Assembly (NCBI GenBank): GCA_031401235.1
Contig: JANNRJ010000015.1
Span: 1 to 15,786, forward strand
Source of the DNA: UBA3006 sp031401235
Lineage (GTDB): Bacteria > Actinomycetota > Acidimicrobiia > Acidimicrobiales > Ilumatobacteraceae
Reading direction: 5' to 3'
DNA length: 15,786 nucleotides
How positions within the stretch are numbered: position 1 is the stretch's first letter; each line of letters starts with the position of its first letter. Positions 7,533 to 13,961 of the stretch are shown piece after piece. The notes beneath the pieces are model-generated. The model searched no databases. It worked only from the letters and a program-made list of their open reading frames with translations, and had not been told where the DNA came from. Position numbers and translations under genes: made by a program.

Positions 7533-9062
7533 TCAGGATCGATCACCGAGAAGTATTGGCTGCACACCAATTCGTAAGGCCAGAGCTGCAGCGACGTGCT
7601 GCTCATCAACCGAACCGATGTCATCTTGGAGATCGGCGATTGTACGCGCGACCCGGCGAATTCGGTGATAGCCACGCCCAGTAAGTCGGCCGCGTTCGAG
7701 TTGTGAACGAACAAGTTGCATTGCCGATCGAGTGAGCGATGCATGTTCATCGAGTAGGTCGGCGGTAAGCATCGAATTCAAGCAACCCGAGCGTTCGAGA
7801 GCGATTTGTCGTGCCCTCGCCACTCGGAGCGCGACACACGACGATGTCTCGCCGTGTTCGTCGGCAAGTAAGTCATCAACTTGAGGTCGATCAACAGCCA
7901 CACGCAGATCAAAACGATCGAGAAGTGGACCAGAAAAACGGCGCAGATAGCGCTGTCGCATCCGATCGTCACACACGCATACACCAGGTGCACCTTCACC
8001 ACAAGGACATGGATTGGTCGCCCCGACCAAAAGAAATCTGGCCGGCAATGTCACCGAAGATTTGGCCCGCGACAATCGGACAAGGCCCTCCTCGAGAGGT
8101 TGTCGGAGCGCATCCAGAACTGAAGGTGCAAACTCGCCAAGTTCATCGAGAAACAAAACACCATAGGAAGCAAGCGAAATTTCACCCGGCCGCATTGCGG
8201 CGGTTCCTCCCCCAACCATTGCAATCATCGAAGCCGAGTGATGCGGGGATCGAAATGGAGGACGGCGAATGAGTCCATTGGCTGGAATAGCCAAATTCGC
8301 TGCGGAGTGAATCATGGTCACCAATAGCGCATCGTCTGCATCGAGCGAAGGCAAAATTCCGGCAAGTCGTCGTGCCAGCATTGACTTACCTGCACCAGGG
8401 GGACCAATGAATAGCAAGTGATGAGCGCCCGCGGCGGCAATTTCGAGTGCTCGGCGTGCCGCTGGCTGTCCGCGAACATCAGCCATGTCGACAACCTCTG
8501 TCAATTCATGACCGGCGACATCGCCGTCGCATGCGTGGGGTAAAACTTCGGGCCACTCTGTCTCTCCTTGCAGACAACTCATTAGTTCATTAAGAGTGGA
8601 TACGCAATGGGCCATGCGGCGGGCAACGGCACGTGCTTCGTGGACACACTGCGGGGCAACGATTACCTCGCGATCGGAAAGCGCGCCAACGAGTGGAACA
8701 ACTCCCGGAACCGATCTCAACGAACCGTCCAAGCCAAGTTCGGCGAGAAATGCAAAGTCGCTGCAACACTCCGGGGCAAGGAGTTCTTGAGCAACTAATA
8801 GTCCGACAGCGATTGCCAGATCCAAACCTGCGCCACCCTTGCGTTCACCGCTCGGCGCAAGATTTATCGTGATTCGTCGATTCGGCCAACTCAACCCCGA
8901 TGACAACAATGCCGCCCGAACACGGTCACGCGATTCGCGACAGGCTTCATCCGGTTGTCCAACGATGGTGAACCCGGGCAATCCCACGCCAACATGAACT
9001 TCCACATCGAGCGGTCGCCCCTGGACCCCGAGCAAAGTTGCTGACCTCATTGATGCAAACAT
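7533..9062 (-). CDS. comM: ComM/YifB Mg-chelatase-like AAA+ ATPase
   Basis: ComM is a hexameric helicase that promotes branch migration when transformed DNA is integrated; homologues are widespread in bacteria. From ATG 9062 the protein has 509 residues. An N-terminal Lon-like fold domain (LGVQGRPLDVEVHVGVGLPG and INLAPSGERKGGAGLDLAI) is followed by the AAA+ domain with Walker A GPPGAGKSMLARRL at about 220–233, RPPFRSPHHSAS, Walker B GVLFLDELGEF at about 301–311, the cysteine-rich NPCPCG...CVC segment and GPLLDRFDLRV, then a C-terminal LTGRGYHRIRRVARTIADL. The start 9062 is chosen for the GAGGGG sequence just upstream; ATG 9050 is also possible, and longer frames would run into the divergent lipoprotein gene. 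Pairs with dprA downstream. Confidence 0.95.
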   Translation of the reverse strand: MFASMRSATLLGVQGRPLDVEVHVGVGLPGFTIVGQPDEACRESRDRVRAALLSSGLSWPNRRITINLAPSGERKGGAGLDLAIAVGLLVAQELLAPECCSDFAFLAELGLDGSLRSVPGVVPLVGALSDREVIVAPQCVHEARAVARRMAHCVSTLNELMSCLQGETEWPEVLPHACDGDVAGHELTEVVDMADVRGQPAARRALEIAAAGAHHLLFIGPPGAGKSMLARRLAGILPSLDADDALLVTMIHSAANLAIPANGLIRRPPFRSPHHSASMIAMVGGGTAAMRPGEISLASYGVLFLDELGEFAPSVLDALRQPLEEGLVRLSRAKSSVTLPARFLLVGATNPCPCGEGAPGVCVCDDRMRQRYLRRFSGPLLDRFDLRVAVDRPQVDDLLADEHGETSSCVALRVARARQIALERSGCLNSMLTADLLDEHASLTRSAMQLVRSQLERGRLTGRGYHRIRRVARTIADLQDDIGSVDEQHVAAALALRIGVQPILLGDRS

Positions 9063-9126
9063 CCCGGCCCCTCGTCTTGACAATGTTGATGCCACCAACT
9101 TCGGGGCAACTACTGAGAGAATGTGA

Positions 9127-9540
9127 GTGATGTTCAAGCCCCAATTCACATCTCGTCGATTATGTGTGCTGATTGGTGCCGTCGTGATGACTCTCGGCGC
9201 TTGTTCAACACCGGCGCGTACGGCTACAAATTTCTGCAGACAATTGCAACATGAACTTCCTGAAATCGCCCAGCCGACGGCAACTCCAGCCGAAGTTTCG
9301 GCACTTGTCGGCAGTTACAGGCGCTTGGCTAAAGTTGCTCCACTCGCCATTGAGGAAGACTGGCGGGCGTTGACGAATTTAGTAAAGGCGGCTGCCGAAG
9401 TGGATGCGGCCGACCCGGTAAGCGTTCAAGCGGTTGCGGATTTGTCGTACGCAACGCAAAAGAGCGCGACTGCCGCATCGAACTGGGTAAACGAAACCTG
9501 CGGAGTGGATATATCTACTGGAATCAGTACTACACCGTAA
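9127..9540 (+). CDS. Small lipoprotein of unknown function
   Basis: A 137-residue product with a typical lipoprotein signal: basic start (SRRL), hydrophobic core (VLIGAVVMTLGA) and lipobox LGAC with the lipidated Cys at 26. The mature part is mostly helical, with two more cysteines (C37 and C125) that could form a disulfide outside the membrane. The ending NETCGVD resembles small alanine-rich secreted proteins common in actinobacteria, whose function I do not know. GAGAGA at 9115–9120 is a plausible ribosome binding site for GTG 9127 (ATG 9130 is the alternative). A TTGACA at 9077–9082 could be a -35 box but no matching -10 is seen. It is transcribed against both neighbours and stops seven bases from the 3' end of clpP. 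Confidence 0.85.
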   Translation: MMFKPQFTSRRLCVLIGAVVMTLGACSTPARTATNFCRQLQHELPEIAQPTATPAEVSALVGSYRRLAKVAPLAIEEDWRALTNLVKAAAEVDAADPVSVQAVADLSYATQKSATAASNWVNETCGVDISTGISTTP

Positions 9541-9547
9541 ATATTCC

Positions 9548-10168
9548 TTAGCGCATTTCTCCACGCTTGATAATCACCTTGTCGACCAAGCCATAGTCTC
9601 GAGCACCTTCGGCGGTGAACCAGCGATCGCGTTCGGAGTCGGCCTGAATTTGTTCAACCGTCTGGCCGGAATGCTGAGCAGTGAGTTCCGCCATTCGACG
9701 CTTGGTGAAGGCGAGTTGTTCCGCTTGAATGGCGATATCTGAGGCTTGTCCGCGCAAACCCGAAAGCGGCTGATGCATCAAAATGCGCGCATTCGGCAGG
9801 GTATAGCGCTTGCCCGGTGATCCGGAGGTAAGCAGGAACTGACCCATCGAAGCCGCCAAACCAAGACATACCGTGGCCACATTGCAACTGATGAATTGCA
9901 TCGTGTCGTAAATTGCCATTCCTGCAGTTATTGAACCGCCGGGACTATTGATATATAGCCAAACGTCGCTTTTGGCGTCTTCACCCTCAAGGAACAGCAA
10001 CTGGGCACACACTTGATTGGCGATCTCATCATTGACATCGGTGCCGAGCATAATCACCCGACTTTTGAGTAAACGGGTAAAAATATCGCTTCGTGGATCG
10101 GAACTGCCGTCCAAACCAACGGCGGGAAGGTGGAGGTCAGATGCGCTAAATGGCGGCGTAGTAGTCAT
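9548..10168 (-). CDS. clpP: ATP-dependent Clp protease proteolytic subunit
   Basis: ClpP is the serine protease chamber that degrades proteins fed to it by ClpX or ClpC. The 206-residue protein has the full triad: S107 in GLAASMGQFLL, H132 in LMHQPL and D181 in ERDRWFTAEGA, as well as the oxyanion loop region NSPGGSITAGMAIYDTMQF. Actinobacteria usually carry two clpP genes in tandem beside clpX; here there is one copy, and its upstream partners are two PLP enzyme genes, the nearer ending nine bases before the ATG. This may be one of several clpP genes in the genome. No good Shine-Dalgarno site is present. The short N-terminal extension (MTTTPPFSAS...) could be a processed propeptide. Confidence 0.97.
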   Translation of the reverse strand: MTTTPPFSASDLHLPAVGLDGSSDPRSDIFTRLLKSRVIMLGTDVNDEIANQVCAQLLFLEGEDAKSDVWLYINSPGGSITAGMAIYDTMQFISCNVATVCLGLAASMGQFLLTSGSPGKRYTLPNARILMHQPLSGLRGQASDIAIQAEQLAFTKRRMAELTAQHSGQTVEQIQADSERDRWFTAEGARDYGLVDKVIIKRGEMR

Positions 10169-10177
10169 GGCATCAGA

Positions 10178-11500
10178 CTAATCGGGCAACGGTGATGAAA
10201 TTCGCCGTATCCCGCTGAATACCACGGCAACCAGTTCGTCATCGGCCAAGTCGTTGCGGATGGAAAGCAGACCAGCCAGACCGGCGGTACCGGTTGGACT
10301 GACATCAATAGTTGTAACACGATGCGCCAAGGCATAGGCATCAATTACGTGTTGCTCCGAAGCCACTACGGGCGATCCCCCGCTGTCGGCCATGGCATTG
10401 CATACCGCAATCCAGTCGTAGGTTTCGTCATCCAAAATTCCATCGGCCAATGACATCGGCACTTGTTCCCATGGCCACATGCACTCCGACCAGCGGCTTC
10501 CTGCATTGCGTGCTCCACCGGTCGCCTTGGCTTGATTCCAGGCCCGGGCCAGCGGCGCACAGCCCTGTGCTTGTACGGCGTGAAGTTTTGGACGTACTCC
10601 GCCCGCAAACAAACCGGCCGCCGTGCATGCGGCAAATGCTCCGCCACCACTTTGCACAAAGACTCGATCCAGAAGAGGACCGCCAGTTTGCTCATGGGCA
10701 TCGGCCATTTCCCAACCGATGGTGCGACCACCGTCGAGGCACCATGCGTTTTCGGGGCCTTGAACTCCAAATGGAATTGCCCCTTGGACAATTTCTTCGT
10801 GAAATCGATGCACACAAGGATCGCCGGGAGGATCTGAGTCACGTCGTGGACATGTCACTATGTTTGCTCCAAGATCACTGAGCAATCTAATAATTTCACT
10901 GTCGACATTTACCGGTACAAATACTCGCAATGGCCAATCCACGCTTCTCGCCAGCGTGGCCGCGGCCACAGCCGCATTCCCGCAAGATGAAATTGCCAAC
11001 GGTGGGCGGTCACTAATTACTTTCCACGGCGTGGCACCAACTTGTTCAGCCACAAGCAGATGCAATAATTCGGTGAACAAATGCCGCGCTTTGTGTGAAC
11101 CCGCCACATTGTGGGTTTCATCTTTCACCCACACACCGCCAGCGGGCGTGAAACCTAGGGCATCCGACAGTCCATCGTTTCGACCGTATGGTGTGGTTCG
11201 AAAACTTGTTCCTGACACCTTGGCGATTTGGTGGTCGATTTGGCGAATCAGTGCTTCACGTTCAGATACCGACATGCCGTGGGCAGCGGCAAATGCATCC
11301 CAGGCCAAATGAGAACGAAACGAAAGAAATGGATTTGGATCGCCACTACCACGCAACGGGCCGATTGGTTCATCCAAATGCAACACATGATGCCGGTCCG
11401 TTGTACTTGCATTGGGGCAACGCCACTCCAGGGCTTTATCGATTGTCACGCGCGTTCCACAAACCGCACAACGCCAACTCACCGCTTGTTGCGCGGTCAT
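10178..11500 (-). CDS. Threonine synthase-like PLP enzyme (fold type II)
   Basis: A 440-residue PLP-dependent enzyme of the tryptophan synthase beta superfamily; the substrate is unknown. Residues 9–38 look like a small zinc ribbon (C11, C14, C28 and possibly H37 or H38), as in threonine synthase-like proteins. The PLP lysine is most likely K137 in NVAGSHKARH. SSCGNAAVAAATLA (171–184) matches the substrate/carboxylate loop, SGGGAF (284–289) the phosphate-binding glycine loop, and SPTGTAGLAG (401–410) the C-terminal pocket. True threonine synthase carries a GSFKDRG-type motif, so GSHKARH marks a different subgroup. The start ATG 11500 lies five bases after another PLP gene, and clpP follows after nine bases. 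Lyase, synthase or racemase activity on an amino acid is possible; I would not name one. Confidence 0.85.
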   Translation of the reverse strand: MTAQQAVSWRCAVCGTRVTIDKALEWRCPNASTTDRHHVLHLDEPIGPLRGSGDPNPFLSFRSHLAWDAFAAAHGMSVSEREALIRQIDHQIAKVSGTSFRTTPYGRNDGLSDALGFTPAGGVWVKDETHNVAGSHKARHLFTELLHLLVAEQVGATPWKVISDRPPLAISSCGNAAVAAATLARSVDWPLRVFVPVNVDSEIIRLLSDLGANIVTCPRRDSDPPGDPCVHRFHEEIVQGAIPFGVQGPENAWCLDGGRTIGWEMADAHEQTGGPLLDRVFVQSGGGAFAACTAAGLFAGGVRPKLHAVQAQGCAPLARAWNQAKATGGARNAGSRWSECMWPWEQVPMSLADGILDDETYDWIAVCNAMADSGGSPVVASEQHVIDAYALAHRVTTIDVSPTGTAGLAGLLSIRNDLADDELVAVVFSGIRRISSPLPD

Positions 11501-11505
11501 CGACG

Positions 11506-13050
11506 TTACTTTACTGCGGCGACGCGCTTGTTGAACTCAGCGGTAAGTTCATCCCACACCGGAATATAACGACGAAGATTTTTCCAGAACGTCTGCGACC
11601 GGCGGGATTCGAACACTGCTAAAGGCGTCCCCTGTTGTTCAACCCATGTGTAATAACCAAGATTGAATATTCGGTTGCGATCGCGCTCGGTGCATTCGAT
11701 CATTGCGTCGGTTCCAACATGTCCTAGATGTTCGGAAAACACTTCGGCAGCGTCCACTTCACTAAACGCATTGTTGAATCGACGAGCCAAAGTTTTGACT
11801 CGTTCGCTTGGGTACATGGCGGCACCATCTGTTGCAATTGTGATGAGCACATCATTGGGCCCAAGATCAAGCAATTTGGCGGTCTTGATTGCGGCGATCA
11901 TGTTGCAAATCGAGGAGAGCCCAAAATGTTCGAGCGCATCTACGACATCGGCTGGAACGTGCTTTCGATCTCGCAAGTAGGTTCGTCCAACATCAGTATT
12001 AAACAGCACGTCGAGTTCGTCGGTGGCACGGTCGGACACGGCGGTGACCACGTCGGTGTTCATCACATTATGAATAAGAGGTATGTGTTTGTCGCCAATG
12101 CCCTGAATGTTGTGTTCACCAAATCCGTTTTCGAGCATCGTCGGGCACTCCAGAGCCTCCACGGCAACAATCTTGGTGCCGTACAACTCTTTCAGCCGGT
12201 CGCCAGCTCCGATCGTTCCAGCCGAACCGGTGGCGCATGTGAAAGCAGCGAGTCGCAGATCTGGATTGCCTAGCGACTCGGCAACATGTTCGTACACGGC
12301 AACCAGGGCCCGACCAGTAACTTCGTAATGACCGGCGTAGTTTCCAAATTCGCAAAACTGATTGAAGATGAAATTTTTCGGATCTCGTTGCATTTCATTA
12401 CATGCGTCATAGATCTCTTTGACGTTGCTCTCCGTACCCGGAGTTCGAATGATGTCGCTTGGATCGCTCACCCATTTATCAAGCCAATCGAATCGCTCTT
12501 GTGACATCCCCGCTGGCAACACGGCCACACCGCGAGCACCTGTGATGCGACTGATGGCTACACCACCGCGGGCATAATTACCCGTAGACGGCCACACTGC
12601 GCGCTGTGTGGCCGGATTGAACTGGCCCGTGATTACTCGTGGCACCAAACACGAATACGCCGCCAGCACCTTGTGCGCAGTAATCATGGGAAACCGATCG
12701 CCGAACATCACCACAATCGGACTCGCCACGCCGGTCAGCGAAGTGGGCAGGACGATGTGATCGGGAACCGTGACACGATCACCGTTCAGATTGTTAAACC
12801 AATGAACTCGAAACAAATTGCGCGCATCTGGTGCGTTCTTGTCCACACCGCGCGCAATATCAGCCGCAATCGTGGACGGGTCCGCAAGTTGGGCAAATGT
12901 CGGAAGCACGACATTATTCTTGGCACATCGGGTGATACTTTCGTCAAGAGCCGAGCTATCAACCACCGCGTCGGCAAGACCGAGTTGAGTACTCAATGCC
13001 TGAGAATCAGAACCGAGTTGTGCAGACGGTATGGCGGAAGCTTGGGTCAC
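11506..13050 (-). CDS. PLP-dependent cysteine synthase-like protein, function unknown
   Basis: A 514-residue protein with a fold-type II PLP core. K127 in FPMITAHKVLAAY is the probable PLP lysine, PSTGNYARGGVAISR (154–168) the substrate loop, and CATGSAGTIGAGDRL (272–286) the phosphate loop. Further distinctive stretches are RTPGTESNVKEIYDAC (202–217), VEALECPTMLENGFGEHNIQ (297–316) and HIPLIHNVMNTDVV (322–335). Its length exceeds cysteine synthase (about 310) by some 200 residues, with extensions at both ends. I recognise it as a conserved protein usually annotated only as a PLP-dependent beta subunit. The N-terminal 50 residues are weakly structured and the start (GTG 13050) is not backed by a ribosome binding site. 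First gene of the three-gene unit ending in clpP. Confidence 0.85.
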   Translation of the reverse strand: MTQASAIPSAQLGSDSQALSTQLGLADAVVDSSALDESITRCAKNNVVLPTFAQLADPSTIAADIARGVDKNAPDARNLFRVHWFNNLNGDRVTVPDHIVLPTSLTGVASPIVVMFGDRFPMITAHKVLAAYSCLVPRVITGQFNPATQRAVWPSTGNYARGGVAISRITGARGVAVLPAGMSQERFDWLDKWVSDPSDIIRTPGTESNVKEIYDACNEMQRDPKNFIFNQFCEFGNYAGHYEVTGRALVAVYEHVAESLGNPDLRLAAFTCATGSAGTIGAGDRLKELYGTKIVAVEALECPTMLENGFGEHNIQGIGDKHIPLIHNVMNTDVVTAVSDRATDELDVLFNTDVGRTYLRDRKHVPADVVDALEHFGLSSICNMIAAIKTAKLLDLGPNDVLITIATDGAAMYPSERVKTLARRFNNAFSEVDAAEVFSEHLGHVGTDAMIECTERDRNRIFNLGYYTWVEQQGTPLAVFESRRSQTFWKNLRRYIPVWDELTAEFNKRVAAVK

Positions 13051-13120
13051 GCTTTACATTCTGTCAAACTTGTACCCCGAAGCACTACTCTTTCAGGCAC
13101 GATAAGTAAATCCCATTCCC

Positions 13121-13193
13121 GCCGACGTAGCCCAATGGCAGAGGCACGGCGCTTAGGACGCCGCCAGTGAGAGTTCGAGTCTCTCCGTCGGCA
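13121..13193 (+). tRNA. tRNA with anticodon UAG (nominal Leu), short variable loop
   Basis: A 73-base cloverleaf. The acceptor stem GCCGACG/CGTCGGC is perfect over seven pairs, with A as discriminator. The D arm is GCC/GGC around CAATGGCAGA, the anticodon stem CGGCG/CGCCG is perfect with loop CTTAGGA, and the T arm GAGAG/CTCTC encloses TTCGAGT. The anticodon is TAG at 13154–13156 with T before it, so it should read CUA leucine codons. The variable region CCAGT is only five bases, whereas bacterial leucine tRNAs are class II with a long arm. The real amino acid is therefore open. CCA is not encoded. It is followed at once by the AlkD-like gene and is divergent from the PLP gene; no clear promoter is seen in 13051–13120. 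Confidence 0.9.
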
Positions 13194-13925
13194 CAAAAAG
13201 CGAACCAACTGTACGGGCGAATTTATGGCGACCTAGTAAAGCACGAAAATAAGAACGCTGCCAAGCGAGATCAGCTGAATCATAAATACACCGGCTATCG
13301 GTCATTGGGTATCACATCACCCATGCTCGGGAAATTGCTGAGTCGACACAAAGCCGAAATCAAGAAACTCTCCTGCGCGGAAGCCTTCGCGCTTGCCCGG
13401 ATGTTATACGAGAACAAAATCGAGGATACGGTTCTGGCTGGAAATTTTGTGCTACAGAACAAAAGTGAATGTGCAGATAAGAAACAGTTGCCATATTTCG
13501 ATGAAATACTTGAAAATTTTTGCAGCTGGTCTCAAGTCGATGACTTTTGTATTGATGTCTTGCAACCTGTTTTCCTGAAATATCCGAGCGACACCCTTCG
13601 ATTTCTCAAAAAATGGAATTGCTCAGCAAATATGTGGAAACGCCGCACAAGCGTTGTCGCTTTCGTGCGCAAAGTTGGTGCCAGTGGAAAATTTACCGAC
13701 GAAGCATTATCGCTATGCGAAAACCTAATCTGGGATACCGAAGATTTGGTGCAAAAGGGTGTCGGTTGGTGTCTCAAAGACGTCATGCGTGGTGATAAGA
13801 AAAAAGTATTTCAATATGTCACAAAATTGAGAACGCGAGGCGCACCATCGACGATTACTTTGTACGCAATTCGGGACTTGAAGGGCGCGCAACGGGCTGA
13901 AATCCTGCAAACAGCGAAGTCTTAA
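13167..13925 (+). CDS. AlkD-like DNA alkylation repair protein, start unclear
   Basis: The reading frame matches the HEAT-repeat family of DNA glycosylases that remove alkylated bases (AlkD). FCSWSQVDDF (118–127) aligns with the AlkD active-site segment: W121 and D125 take the places of its Trp109 and catalytic Asp113, and MWKRRTSVVAF (156–166) supplies the Arg148 equivalent at R160. EDLVQKGVGWCLKDV (192–206) is another family signature. Length (up to 252) is close to Bacillus AlkD (about 237). The only standard start that keeps the first helices is GTG 13167, which lies inside the tRNA; the next are TTG 13305 and ATG 13323, which would delete the N-terminal helices. A CTG at 13209 is a further option. 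G+C is about 45% by hand count, lower than its neighbours, and Lys, Phe and Cys are frequent, suggesting transfer. Confidence 0.75.
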   Translation: MRVRVSPSAQKANQLYGRIYGDLVKHENKNAAKRDQLNHKYTGYRSLGITSPMLGKLLSRHKAEIKKLSCAEAFALARMLYENKIEDTVLAGNFVLQNKSECADKKQLPYFDEILENFCSWSQVDDFCIDVLQPVFLKYPSDTLRFLKKWNCSANMWKRRTSVVAFVRKVGASGKFTDEALSLCENLIWDTEDLVQKGVGWCLKDVMRGDKKKVFQYVTKLRTRGAPSTITLYAIRDLKGAQRAEILQTAKS

Positions 13926-13947
13926 ACGATAGAGTCCACGCAAAATG

Positions 13948-13953
13948 TATAGT
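13948..13953 (+). promoter_or_regulatory. Possible -10 box for a leaderless aldolase transcript
   Basis: TATAGT stands eight bases before the GTG at 13962, the spacing expected if transcription begins at the start codon itself. There is no Shine-Dalgarno site before either candidate start (TTG 13953, GTG 13962), and leaderless mRNAs beginning with ATG or GTG are common in actinobacteria. No clear -35 box is seen. Inference only. Confidence 0.35.
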
Positions 13954-13961
13954 TGCCCACT

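Noticed and set aside
9077..9082. Perfect TTGACA as a promoter for the lipoprotein gene
   Set aside because: No -10 hexamer is found at 16–18 bases from it, so it is mentioned only as a weak possibility.
13062..13067. TTGACA on the minus strand as a promoter of the 514-residue PLP gene
   Set aside because: A -10 box at normal distance would fall inside the coding region and none is visible there.
13121..13193. Reading the tRNA as proline (AGG) or as a selenocysteine or suppressor tRNA
   Set aside because: The perfect five-pair anticodon stem and the U at position 33 fix the loop as CTTAGGA with anticodon TAG; the acceptor and T stems have normal lengths and the variable arm is short, unlike tRNA-Sec.
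13926..13961. Right-hand attachment site repeating the tRNA 3' end, which would prove an integrated element
   Set aside because: The spacer shows no repeat of the tRNA T arm or acceptor stem, and no integrase gene lies nearby; the recombinase at 5467–6333 is the housekeeping Xer type.
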